Shown here: positions 1 through 7,950 of the stretch, piece by piece | Numbering within the stretch: position 1 is the first letter of the stretch | How the letters are laid out: each line of letters begins with the position of its first letter | Source of the DNA: Massilia sp. CFBP 13721 | Lineage (GTDB): Bacteria > Pseudomonadota > Gammaproteobacteria > Burkholderiales > Burkholderiaceae_D | Assembly: GCF_014842025.1 (NCBI RefSeq) | Contig: NZ_JACYUY010000002.1 | Span: forward strand, 124,001 to 188,000 | Direction of reading: 5' to 3' | DNA: 64,000 bases | The notes under the pieces: model-generated | Seen by the model: the letters and a program-made list of their open reading frames with translations, nothing else | Told to the model about the DNA's origin: nothing | Database searches by the model: none | Translations under genes and position numbers: made by a program

Positions 1-402
1 TCGTCGGCACTGGCCGCGCTGCTGCTGGTGGCGGTGCTGCTCGGGCGTCCCGACACAACGCCCATGAGCGACATCGCCAGCCTGACCGACGCCCAGGCCC
101 GGCCCGCACTGGTGGTAACGGCCGACCGCGAACGGAGGCGCATGACGGTCAAGGTGGTGGCGAACGTGCCGCTCACGGCCCAACAGGCGCTGCAACTGTG
201 GGCGGTACCACGCACCGGCAGACCGCGTTCGCTGGGCGTGCTGGGCGCCCGGCGCGAGCTGACGCTGCCGTTGCCCGCCGGTGCCATCGGCGCCGACGTG
301 GCGGTACTGGCGGTCAGCCTCGAACCGGCCGGCGGCTCGCCGAGTCCCGACGGGCCGAGCGGGCCAATCCTCTATAAAGGCAGCTGGGTCCGGCTGATGT
401 AG
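1..402 (+). CDS. Anti-sigma factor, RskA-type C-terminal part (5' end outside window)
   Basis: The reading frame is already open at base 1, so the N-terminal zinc-finger/cytoplasmic part lies upstream of the window. The visible protein starts in a hydrophobic run (SSALAALLLVAVLL), the end of a single membrane helix. About 110 extracytoplasmic residues follow. They carry the pattern of the RskA C-terminal domain: LQLWAVP near the middle, then AVSLEPAGGSP and a final GPILYKGSW. Proteins of this family hold an ECF sigma factor at the membrane; the partner sigma factor would be expected just upstream. It ends in TAG at 400-402. The family call is firm, but the signal sensed is unknown. Confidence 0.8.
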   Translation, partial: SSALAALLLVAVLLGRPDTTPMSDIASLTDAQARPALVVTADRERRRMTVKVVANVPLTAQQALQLWAVPRTGRPRSLGVLGARRELTLPLPAGAIGADVAVLAVSLEPAGGSPSPDGPSGPILYKGSWVRLM

Positions 403-456
403 AAATCATGCTTGCGCCGCTGCTGCCTGGGCCGCTATTTGATGTACCATCGACCA

Positions 457-852
457 ATGGTCAAAAAAGCCCTGATTGTCGACGACTTGCCCTTCGACGT
501 TGCGTTGACGCGCCGGGTATTGCAGGGCTGCGCCGCCGATCATGAAGTGGTCGTGGTCTCGGACGGCGAAGAAGCGCTGCGCGCACTGCGCCGGGCGCAC
601 GACTTCGACGTCGTCCTGCTCGACCTGAACCTGCCCAAGGTCGACGGCTTTGAAGTATTGAAGGCCATCGCCTCCACACCCTTCCTGTCCGACGTCCCCG
701 TCATCGTCCTGTCGAGTTCGCGCAACGACAGCGACCGCGTGCGTACGCGTATGCTGGGTGCAGGAGAGTTCGTGGAAAAGGCGATCGATTACGCGGTGTT
801 CAAGGCGGCGTTGACGCGGGCGCTGGCGCAGTCGGGGTTTGGGTGCGCGTGA
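457..852 (+). CDS. Single-domain (CheY-like) response regulator
   Basis: This 131-residue protein is a lone receiver domain with no output domain. The acidic pair is D9/D10, the phosphoacceptor is D56 in VVLLDLNLP, and the conserved switch Ser lies in VIVLSSS. The usual Lys-Pro after beta-5 is Lys-Ala here (FVEKAID). In-frame ATGs exist at 412, 442 and 457; I chose 457 because MVKKALIVDD begins the domain exactly, although no strong Shine-Dalgarno is visible. No kinase is adjacent on the same strand. The last 60 bases reappear with 5 mismatches at 3001-3060, on the other side of the hip genes. Confidence 0.85.
   Translation: MVKKALIVDDLPFDVALTRRVLQGCAADHEVVVVSDGEEALRALRRAHDFDVVLLDLNLPKVDGFEVLKAIASTPFLSDVPVIVLSSSRNDSDRVRTRMLGAGEFVEKAIDYAVFKAALTRALAQSGFGCA
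793..852 (+). repeat. 60-bp direct repeat, copy 1 (3' end of response regulator)
   Basis: This is the final 60 bases of the response-regulator gene, including its stop codon. They match 3001-3060 at 55 of 60 positions by eye. The two copies bracket the hipB/hipA module and the AT-richer spacer. Confidence 0.9.
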
Positions 853-878
853 GCGACACGCAAGTACGCATCAGGAAA

Positions 879-1469
879 TCACGACTTTCTTTTATTGCGG
901 ATAGGCGCGACAGGTAGTTGGGCATCGCTGAATACGCGTTCTTGCGATTGTTCTGAATTGGGTTTTTGGTGTTCAGGGATTGCGTCAGGTTCAGCTGCCT
1001 CGCGCATGGCGCTGCGAAAACCCTCACGAAAAATTCTGCCGAAGTCATCCGACATCAGCACGGTTTCAAGCTCCTTGAACACTTCATTACGAATCGCACT
1101 GGCAGTCCAGGCGTCGATAGTAACAGTAGCCGGTTGCGCAAGCACGCCTGTCGACACCGCATCCGCGTGGGGCAATGCCGCAGCTATCTGCTGGCGCTTG
1201 ATTGGAACAAATCCGACTTCCAACCCGAAGAACTGACCAATGCGATTCAGCGTCGCCACTGTCGGATTTCCCTGGCCAAGTTCGATCGCCTTGATGACGC
1301 GCGCGCTGACCTCGCGGTGGCGCGCAAAGTCTTCCTGCGTCATGCCTGAGATTGCGCGCATTTCGCGTACGCCTTCGGTCAGCGACAGCCTTGCCCCTGC
1401 AGCCGACTCCAGCAACTGGTTACGCCTTTCTCGGGCCTGGGCCTTGTCCATCGGTTTTCGTTTGCTCAT
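879..1469 (-). CDS. HipB-like XRE-family antitoxin/regulator
   Basis: The 196-residue protein has an XRE helix-turn-helix at about residues 33-90 (RAISGMTQEDFARH... AIELGQGNPTVATLNRIGQFFGL). It lies directly downstream of a HipA-like kinase, with the two genes overlapping by the ATGA at 1466-1469, which implies translational coupling. In characterised hip systems HipB binds the operon operator and neutralises HipA. This protein is about twice the length of E. coli HipB. Its extra C-terminal half (about residues 95-196) is hydrophilic and has no recognised domain. The toxin gene comes first here, the reverse of the classical hipBA order. Confidence 0.8.
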   Translation of the reverse strand: MSKRKPMDKAQARERRNQLLESAAGARLSLTEGVREMRAISGMTQEDFARHREVSARVIKAIELGQGNPTVATLNRIGQFFGLEVGFVPIKRQQIAAALPHADAVSTGVLAQPATVTIDAWTASAIRNEVFKELETVLMSDDFGRIFREGFRSAMREAAEPDAIPEHQKPNSEQSQERVFSDAQLPVAPIRNKRKS

Positions 1470-2749
1470 GATGATCTCAGTGCCAGAAGTTGGGTGCGTT
1501 GCGCGGCAATGCTGGGCGTAACGAAATCGACGATATCTTCGTCGACGCCGGCTTCGCGCATGCAGTCCGCCAGGGTTGCCAGCTGTTCGCCGAAGCGTAC
1601 CAGCGCCTCGACCAGTTGTGCACGCTCCTGCAGAGGCAGGGCCAGATGGGCCAGCACATCTTCCCAGCGTTGCAGCTCCTTGCCGGTTGCAGGGTGATAC
1701 CAGCGCGCCGCGCGTGTGATGCCTTCCGGGTCAAGATACATCGGCGCAAAATCGAACAGGGGCGTAAGACGGGTGACGCCATCGACGGTCTGCACGGCCG
1801 TGTTGCGAGCATGGTTGTCGGGATTACGCATTGCCAGGTTGAGCACGTCGCGCCGGATGAATTCGATCGTCTCTTCCAGGGGCGCATCGACGACCTTGCG
1901 GATCGCCGCCAGCAAATCGAACTGATTGGCCTGGATGCCGAATCCGCCGAGACCGGCGATCGACGCGGCACTCTCCTGGTGAAAACGCAGAACACGGCCA
2001 TTCTGTGCGCGCCGGTCGAAGCGCGGGATGAACAGCATGTCTTCGTGCAGGGACGGCAGGTCGAAACTTCGGATGCCGATGCGTTGCGCGACTTCCATGT
2101 AGCGCGCCTCGTTGCGCAGCACCTTGCGGTCAGCCTCGGAAGGCCCGCGCGGACGCTTGACGATGAAGTGACGCCGCGCCCCGCTATCGGTCAGCGCCCC
2201 GTCTGGATACCACTTCCCGTCATCTGCTTCGGTCAGCAGATATTTTGGAGCGACGCCCTGGATGCCCGTGCCGCCCGCCGCCAGCATACCGTGCACCATC
2301 ATCGCTTCATGAAAGTCTGGCGCGCGCGCCAACAGTTCATCGAACGCGAAACCATCTGTGATCAGTCCGTGCCGCTCGACATGTCGTTCGAAGTAGTGCA
2401 CCGCTTCGCGGATGCGCAGCCGTCCGATCGGATTGAAGGCGCCGGCGCAGAGCAGCGGCAGGTCAGATGCCTGCGCATCCGGAAGCTGCATGCGGTCCAG
2501 GAGAAACCTGCGCCCATTGCCCTGGGGTACCAAGTCATACAGGAAGGCTGGCCATGACTGCAGGACATGACGATCGGCGTTAACCGGGTAGGTCAGCGAT
2601 ACCGGAGGGGCGTCGCCGAACGCGTAATGAAGATCGTATTCGAACACACAGCCGTCTGCCCGAAAGCCGTTCTGTACCCTGTCTGGAAAGCTCACCTGTG
2701 CGGCTTCAAGCCATTGGCCTTCGTGAAATAGCTCGATGTGGCAGTCCAT
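1466..2749 (-). CDS. HipA-family serine/threonine kinase toxin
   Basis: This 427-residue protein has a HipA N-terminal barrel (about 1-115) and a kinase domain (about 150-420). Visible motifs are a VAPKYLL loop near 167, the ATP-binding Lys in FIVKRP (K198), the catalytic-loop Asp in NPDNHARN (D311) and the metal-binding Asp in LFDFAPMY (D333). These correspond closely in position to the catalytic residues of E. coli HipA. E. coli HipA phosphorylates glutamyl-tRNA synthetase and induces growth arrest; the target here is unknown. The gene starts at ATG 2749 after an AT-rich leader and overlaps its partner by 4 bases. The key residues are present, so the kinase looks intact. Confidence 0.88.
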   Translation of the reverse strand: MDCHIELFHEGQWLEAAQVSFPDRVQNGFRADGCVFEYDLHYAFGDAPPVSLTYPVNADRHVLQSWPAFLYDLVPQGNGRRFLLDRMQLPDAQASDLPLLCAGAFNPIGRLRIREAVHYFERHVERHGLITDGFAFDELLARAPDFHEAMMVHGMLAAGGTGIQGVAPKYLLTEADDGKWYPDGALTDSGARRHFIVKRPRGPSEADRKVLRNEARYMEVAQRIGIRSFDLPSLHEDMLFIPRFDRRAQNGRVLRFHQESAASIAGLGGFGIQANQFDLLAAIRKVVDAPLEETIEFIRRDVLNLAMRNPDNHARNTAVQTVDGVTRLTPLFDFAPMYLDPEGITRAARWYHPATGKELQRWEDVLAHLALPLQERAQLVEALVRFGEQLATLADCMREAGVDEDIVDFVTPSIAAQRTQLLALRSS

Positions 2750-3000
2750 GGTCCGCTTTCACGCACGCTGATGCGCTTATGAATGAAATAAAGTGCATTA
2801 AAAGATACTGATAGAAGTATATCGCATCTTGAAGTGCATCAGCTGGAAACAAGATTGCGTCACTTGAACTCGCAGGCAGTGTCAGCCTGGTTGAAGGCTG
2901 CCAGTACGGCTAAGGCCTGATACACTATTTGACTGCTATGATTGCTGAGCTGCTAGACAGGTTTGACTAGCATCACTGGCGGGAGCGCCACGCTCATCAT
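2750..3000. other. AT-richer spacer upstream of hipA-like gene
   Basis: No gene is seen in this stretch. Base composition is visibly more AT-rich than in neighbouring genes, especially 2775-2830, which suggests acquired DNA. It holds a candidate operator at 2805-2820 and an eight-base direct repeat AAGTGCAT at 2791 and 2832. It ends at the second copy of the response-regulator tail. Confidence 0.6.
2805..2820. promoter_or_regulatory. Candidate hip operator (inverted repeat)
   Basis: ATACT-N6-AGTAT is a perfect 5+5 inverted repeat 56 bases upstream of the hipA-like start. It overlaps a possible minus-strand -10 (TATACT, about 2817-2822). Its placement fits an autoregulatory HipB site, but the sequence differs from the E. 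coli hip operator. Confidence 0.35.
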
Positions 3001-3060
3001 GCGGTGTTCAAGGCGGATTTGATGCGGGCGCTGGCGCAGTCGGGGTTTGGGGGGGCGTGA
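3001..3060 (+). repeat. 60-bp direct repeat, copy 2 (orphan response-regulator tail)
   Basis: This is a second copy of the last 60 bases of the response regulator, with the same reading frame and stop codon preserved. The translation differs at only three residues from the gene copy. No receiver domain precedes it; an in-frame TAG lies at 2968. It is therefore a gene fragment, probably left by the event that placed the hip genes here. Confidence 0.85.
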
Positions 3061-3093
3061 GACTCCACGCGTTACGCGGCTTATAAAAGCCGC

Positions 3094-3933
3094 TCAGTCA
3101 AATCCCCGCACCGGCAAATCCGCCCCACGCTGAATCCAGTTCCGCGCCGAATACACAGTCCCCGCATCCGTCGCATGCAAGGTAAACGCATGACGCGACA
3201 CCGGCGACCGATTCGGCGCGCTGTAGTGCGGCAGCAGTCCATGAAAGCAAATCAGCGTCCCGGCCGCCGCTTCCAGCGGCACCGCGGTACTGTCGTCCGG
3301 CCACGGCGTCGCATCCAGCTTCTCCATCCTGATCGCATCGCCGTCGCGGATAAAACGCTCGCGCAAGGGGCCGCGGTGGCCGCCCGGTTCGGCCCACAGG
3401 CAGCCGTTGTCGATCGTCGCGTCTTCCAGCGCGAACCAGAAGGTGGTCACGCTGATCGGGTCGGTGTCGAAGAAGGTCGCGTCCTGGTGCCAGCGCACTT
3501 CGCCGCCGATGCCTGGTTGCTTGAAAATGTACATCGACTGATACACCTGCGGCTGCACCAGGCCGAGGTCGCGCGCCACCTGCGCCAGTTTCGGGTCGCG
3601 TGTAAAGGCGGAGAACACCGGGTCGAGGTCGTGCATCGCGTGGCCGATCTTGTTGATCGACAGCGCTTTCGGCTGGCGCAGCTGGCCGTCGGCGCCAAAG
3701 GCTTCTTCCTCGAAGAAGCAGCGTACCGTGTTGTCCGAGCCAAGGAACCAGGCGTCGCTGGCGCGTTCCTGGTCGCGCGTCGTAAAAATGGCGCGCGATT
3801 CGTTCGGGTCGAAAGCGTCGACGATGGCTTCGGCGCGCGCGCGCAGCGCGGCGATCTGCGCCGCGTCCTTGAAGCCGGGCAGGACGATGAAGCCGTCGCG
3901 GTCGTAGCCTGTGCGCTGTTCAGCCGTCAGCAT
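3094..3933 (-). CDS. Phytanoyl-CoA dioxygenase (PhyH) family oxygenase
   Basis: This 279-residue protein is a non-haem Fe(II)/2-oxoglutarate dioxygenase of the PhyH family. The metal-binding HxD is H149-D151 in VRWHQDATFF. The distal His is H236 in LLPHYSAPN, and R247 in VSRHAF fits the 2-oxoglutarate-binding Arg. Family members hydroxylate small molecules, fatty acyl chains, amino acids or secondary metabolites; the substrate cannot be read from the sequence. Its start lies inside the end of the histidine kinase gene (overlap 3920-3933), so the two are co-transcribed and probably translationally coupled. Confidence 0.85.
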   Translation of the reverse strand: MLTAEQRTGYDRDGFIVLPGFKDAAQIAALRARAEAIVDAFDPNESRAIFTTRDQERASDAWFLGSDNTVRCFFEEEAFGADGQLRQPKALSINKIGHAMHDLDPVFSAFTRDPKLAQVARDLGLVQPQVYQSMYIFKQPGIGGEVRWHQDATFFDTDPISVTTFWFALEDATIDNGCLWAEPGGHRGPLRERFIRDGDAIRMEKLDATPWPDDSTAVPLEAAAGTLICFHGLLPHYSAPNRSPVSRHAFTLHATDAGTVYSARNWIQRGADLPVRGFD

Positions 3934-5140
3934 GGGCGGGCCGCGTGGTGGCTGATGCAGCCGGCAAACTCGCGCCCACCAGCCGGAACAGGAAGACCGT
4001 GGTGCCGCCCTGCGAGCTGACTTCGATGGTGCCGTTGTGGGCGCGCGCGATCTGGTCGACGATGTACAGGCCGAGTCCCAAGCCTTCGCTGCCGGAACGC
4101 GAGGCGGCGCGCCAGTAAGGCTTGAACAGGCTGTCGATCACGGTTTGCGGCAGTTCGCGGCCGCCGTTGGCGACCGACAGCACGAATTCGCCGCCGATGG
4201 TCGCGGCCACGACCTGCACCGGCGCGTCGGCGCTGCCGTGCACCAGCGCGTTCTTCAGCAGGTTCGACAGCAGCTGGGCGAGGCGCTCGGGATCGCAGCG
4301 CAGGCGCAAGCCGGGGGTGATTTGCGCTTCGATCGCGCGCCCCGGATACAGCCCGCGCATTTCGTCGACCACCTGTTCGAGCGTGCCGTCGAGTGCAGCG
4401 TCGCGCAGGCGCATCGGGATGCCCGTGCCCATGCGGCCGCGCGTGAAATCGACCACGTCGTCCACCAGCGCCGCCATGCGCGTGGCGCTGCGGCGGATGC
4501 GCTCGACGACCGGGCGCGATTCGGGGTCGGGATGCTTCAGCGCCAGCAACTCGGTACCGAGCAGGATCGAACCGAGCGGGGTGCGCAGGTCGTGGCCGAG
4601 GACGGCGATGAACTGCTCGCGCAGTTCCGCCGTTTCGCGTTCGATCGAGAGGTCGGCACGCGCGGCGACGAGCTTGACGTCGGCATCGAGCTGCTTCGAG
4701 ACCAGTTCTGCGAACAGGTGCATTGTCGAGGCGGTCGTGCTGTCGCTCAGGCGCGCCGGTTCCGGGTCGAGCCCGCACAGGGTGCCGAAATAACTGCCAT
4801 CGGTGCGGAAGATGGGAATCGAGAAATAACTCTGGAAGCCGTAGATGCGCGGCGTGTGATGCTCGCGGTAGCGCTCGCTATCGCGCACGCAGTCGATGAT
4901 GACGGCGCGCGCGCTGTCGCGCACTTCCTCGCAAAGTGTCGTTTTGACATCGAGCTGTCCGCCCGGCGCGAGGCCGAAACCAAGCTTGTCGAGCACGGCG
5001 CAGGCGATCCACGCCTCGTCGGTGACGTGCGCGATGCAGACAAAACGCAGCGCGGTCATGGCGGCGACCGTTTCAAGAATCTTCGGCACCGCGCTGATCG
5101 CCTGGATCTCGTCCACGCGCTTCAAAAGGTCCTCGTTCAT
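3920..5140 (-). CDS. GAF-domain sensor histidine kinase
   Basis: The 406-residue soluble kinase has an N-terminal GAF domain (about 15-155), a dimerisation/phosphoacceptor helix with H183 in LGHDLRTPLGS, and an HATPase domain. The HATPase N-box is NLLKNALVHG and the G-box is EGLGLGLYIV. There is no signal peptide or membrane helix, so it senses something cytoplasmic. No response regulator is in the same operon. Its 3' end overlaps the dioxygenase start by 14 bases. The nearest lone receiver is the gene at 457-852, about 3 kb away, and a functional link to it is only a guess. Confidence 0.87.
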   Translation of the reverse strand: MNEDLLKRVDEIQAISAVPKILETVAAMTALRFVCIAHVTDEAWIACAVLDKLGFGLAPGGQLDVKTTLCEEVRDSARAVIIDCVRDSERYREHHTPRIYGFQSYFSIPIFRTDGSYFGTLCGLDPEPARLSDSTTASTMHLFAELVSKQLDADVKLVAARADLSIERETAELREQFIAVLGHDLRTPLGSILLGTELLALKHPDPESRPVVERIRRSATRMAALVDDVVDFTRGRMGTGIPMRLRDAALDGTLEQVVDEMRGLYPGRAIEAQITPGLRLRCDPERLAQLLSNLLKNALVHGSADAPVQVVAATIGGEFVLSVANGGRELPQTVIDSLFKPYWRAASRSGSEGLGLGLYIVDQIARAHNGTIEVSSQGGTTVFLFRLVGASLPAASATTRPAHADG

Positions 5141-5215
5141 TCCAATCCCACCTGTTTTATATGAATAATTGGCAACCCTGCGATGTTACCACTTGTCGTC
5201 GTCAAATTCATTAAT

Positions 5216-6256
5216 TCAAGGACACCAGGCGCCATCCGCGTACACGCGTTCTGAGCCGAGATAGACGGCGTCCGTCACCACGAATACATCGATGTGGTAA
5301 CGCGCATCCTTGCGTTTGAAACCCGATTTCGGATACACGCCATGCTTGGCGCCGAGCGAGAGGTGGATGCCGCACATGCGCTCGTAGGTGCCGATGTCGT
5401 CGACGCGGCGCTCGCGTGTAAAAGCGCGGTTCATGCCGAAGCCCAGTTCGCGCACCCAGACTTCGCCCTCGTCGGCGCGGATGATGTCGAGCACGCGCTG
5501 GAATTCGGGCGTGGCGTGTTCGGTAGCGACGACGCGGCCGCGCTCGACGACGATCGTCACCGGCACTTCTGGCCGATTGGACAGGTACGACGTATCGCCG
5601 AACACGTGGATCTGCGCGCGCCCGTTTACCGCTTCCAGGTCGAGCGCCTCGGTGAACACTTCGCCGATCGGGAACTGGCCACCGACGTTGTTCATCCCGC
5701 TGTAGTCGCCGATATTCAGTTTGGCCGGCTCGAAGCGCGAGGCGAACACCAGCTCCTCGCCACCCCCGCACACGCGCCCATGTGGCGCCGCATCGATACG
5801 GCCTTTGAGCGCGCGGCCGACGCCGCGGAAGTAGGCCGGATCATATTCCAGCGCCGCGATGTAGTGCTCGCCCTGGATGCCGGGCATGCGCGACAGGTGC
5901 ACGTGCTCGACCACCTTCAGGCCCAGCTTGAACAGTTCGACGCGAATCCGGAACGCCTCCAACCTGAAATTGGTCGACTGCACCAGCACCACCAGGTCTT
6001 GCGGCTTCAACTGCCGAAAGCGCGCCAGCACCTCGGCGGCGTCGACGCTGTCGAAGTCGAGGAAGTCGGCGTCGGGCAGGTTGCGCCGGTAAGCTTCGAC
6101 CAGCGCCCGGGAAAGGCCGGTACGCGTGTCGTAGACAACCAGTGCCTGGTGCGCGGGGCCGTGTTCGATGGCGACGGCGAGGATGTTGTCGAGGTGGGCG
6201 GCGGCGGCATCGATGGCGTGCGCCGGCAGGTCGGGCGTGGGGGCGAGGGTGGTCAT
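5216..6256 (-). CDS. M29-like (aminopeptidase T / NicX-type) metalloenzyme
   Basis: The 346-residue protein matches the general layout of the M29 aminopeptidase family, which also includes the ring-opening enzyme 2,5-dihydroxypyridine dioxygenase. The middle shows NVGGQFPIGEVFTE, comparable to the family's G-N-x-P-x-G-E-V-F segment. It is followed by RELGFGMN, GIHLSLG and RYHIDVFV, which supply Glu, His and His/Asp residues in the order of the family's metal ligands. It could be a peptidase or a metal-dependent oxygenase, and the sequence alone does not decide. It is a single gene with its own promoter at 6283-6311. Confidence 0.6.
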   Translation of the reverse strand: MTTLAPTPDLPAHAIDAAAAHLDNILAVAIEHGPAHQALVVYDTRTGLSRALVEAYRRNLPDADFLDFDSVDAAEVLARFRQLKPQDLVVLVQSTNFRLEAFRIRVELFKLGLKVVEHVHLSRMPGIQGEHYIAALEYDPAYFRGVGRALKGRIDAAPHGRVCGGGEELVFASRFEPAKLNIGDYSGMNNVGGQFPIGEVFTEALDLEAVNGRAQIHVFGDTSYLSNRPEVPVTIVVERGRVVATEHATPEFQRVLDIIRADEGEVWVRELGFGMNRAFTRERRVDDIGTYERMCGIHLSLGAKHGVYPKSGFKRKDARYHIDVFVVTDAVYLGSERVYADGAWCP

Positions 6257-6282
6257 GGGAAGCGTGCGCGAGTGGAGCGCAC

Positions 6283-6311
6283 ATTATACGGTCCTCCCCG
6301 CGGCGTCCCAA
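6283..6311 (-). promoter_or_regulatory. Sigma-70 promoter of the M29-like gene
   Basis: On the minus strand, TTGGGA (6306-6311) and a perfect TATAAT (6283-6288) are separated by exactly 17 bases. This is 27 bases upstream of the ATG at 6256. Confidence 0.6.
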
Positions 6312-6468
6312 AGGCGCGGATGGCGCGCCCGGCAGTGCCGCGCGGCGCTACCGCCCGAACGGCGCGCCGCGAAGGTGCCGGGGCAGTTATTATTTAGACA
6401 GCAATGGCCACCCGCGGTACGTGGGTGACATGCATATCTAATCACGGCAAGACCGACGGCGGAGCACG

Positions 6469-7950
6469 ATGGCAATTCAATGGGACACGCCGACCAGCAC
6501 CTGGCTGGAAGACGAGACGAGCGGGCAATTCGCGCTGCAGGCCACGCAAGGCCTGGGCACGATCGACTGGCTGGCGCATGCACGCGGCCGGCTACCCGAC
6601 GTCGCCCATCTGCTCGGCGCCTCGCTACCCGCTGCTTGCGCCTGCGCGCCGATCTACCCCGAAGGTTTTGCGTATTGCCCGACCTGCGGCGCCGCATTGG
6701 AGCGGCTGCAGGGGCGCCACCATCACCAGCCCGACTGGTGGGGCGCCCCCAGCGACCAGGCGCTGCCGCGCCACGTGCCACACGGCTTGCCGGTCACCTC
6801 GCTGGCGCTGGGCGACCGCCTGGAGGGGCGGCCGGCGGCGCCGCATCCGAACCGCGCCGAACTGGCGATGCCGGCGCCGCCCAACGCCCATTGCGAATTC
6901 ATCGCCGGCAGCTACGGTTTTCCCGAACAGCGCCTGCTGGCGCTGGCCCCGGCGCGCGGCGTGCTGCAATACTGGGATCCGCTGGCCCAGTTGTGGCACG
7001 TGATGGGCGCCGAGGAAGCGGGCAACGAACTGCGCTTTTCCGGGGGCTGCTACAGCTGGCTGCCGGCGCTGAACCCGGCGCGCGGCGAAGTCGGCATCGT
7101 GCCGCTCGATACGGGTCTGTCGCGACTGTGGATCAATCCGGTCAACGAAAGCTACCGCCTCGAACTGCTGTTCGCCGGGCGCCTGGCCTCAAGTCCCGGC
7201 GTGATGCGGCGCCAGGTCGGCTGCCTGTACGTCGAAGACGGTGTGCTGCACCTGCTCGACGCCCAGCTCGACTTCGTCAACGGCACTACCTTCGATTGTC
7301 CCGGCGCCCCGACCTCTGGCTGGAAGCGTCCGATCGGCTACGACAACCGCCTGTTCTGGCTGCACGCCGAAGGGCAGCTGGTCTGGCGCCCGGGCGAGGC
7401 GCCGCGCTGGACGCCGTGGCCGCGCGGCTGGACGCCCAAGCTCGATTTCGGCGGGCCGACCCAGAGCCGCGACGGCCGCCTGTGGCACATCGGACACGAC
7501 GGCCAGGCCTATTCCTTCCTCGAACTCGGGGCCGACAATCCACAGGTCGAACCGATCGACGGCGCGCGCCTGGGCTTTGCCAATTTCCTGTTCCGGCGCG
7601 GCCATCCGGTGCTCGACCAGCCCTGGTCGGCCGAGCACATCGAAGACGCGGTGGCCGACGACTCGCTGGTGCTGCCGCTGCTGCGCAGTTTTAACAACAA
7701 CCGCGCCCAGCCGAGCGGCCTGGTGCTGCGCTTCCACGCCTACACCGGCCGCGCCGAGGAAGCGCTGGCCGGGCGAACGATCGCCAAGACCACGATCGAA
7801 TGGATCGGCAAGCGTAACGTGATCCTCGACGAAGTCGCACGCCTGGCGCGCCCGCTCGACTGCACGCCGTTTGTCTACGACGGCGCGCTGTGGCTGCACC
7901 ACCCGGACTGGAATACGGTGCGCGGCTGGCGCCTGGAAGTCGTGTCGTGA
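6469..7950 (+). CDS. Zinc-ribbon protein of the tubulin-like operon, unknown function
   Basis: This is the first gene of a five-gene operon. The 493-residue protein has no signal peptide or clear membrane helix. Near residues 55-72 it has a CAC...CPTCG zinc-ribbon-like cysteine set. The rest is rich in Trp, Tyr and Gly-Asp turns, with repeated segments such as DGRLWHIGHDGQ that could be blades of a beta-propeller. I do not recognise a named family. GGAG at 6461 is a good ribosome-binding site for ATG 6469. The stop codon overlaps the GTG start of the next gene (GTGA), so the two are translationally coupled. Confidence 0.7.
   Translation: MAIQWDTPTSTWLEDETSGQFALQATQGLGTIDWLAHARGRLPDVAHLLGASLPAACACAPIYPEGFAYCPTCGAALERLQGRHHHQPDWWGAPSDQALPRHVPHGLPVTSLALGDRLEGRPAAPHPNRAELAMPAPPNAHCEFIAGSYGFPEQRLLALAPARGVLQYWDPLAQLWHVMGAEEAGNELRFSGGCYSWLPALNPARGEVGIVPLDTGLSRLWINPVNESYRLELLFAGRLASSPGVMRRQVGCLYVEDGVLHLLDAQLDFVNGTTFDCPGAPTSGWKRPIGYDNRLFWLHAEGQLVWRPGEAPRWTPWPRGWTPKLDFGGPTQSRDGRLWHIGHDGQAYSFLELGADNPQVEPIDGARLGFANFLFRRGHPVLDQPWSAEHIEDAVADDSLVLPLLRSFNNNRAQPSGLVLRFHAYTGRAEEALAGRTIAKTTIEWIGKRNVILDEVARLARPLDCTPFVYDGALWLHHPDWNTVRGWRLEVVS

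Noticed and set aside
793..3060. Insertion sequence with target-site duplication.
   Set aside because: The direct repeat is 60 bases, too long for a transposon duplication, and there is no transposase or terminal inverted repeat.
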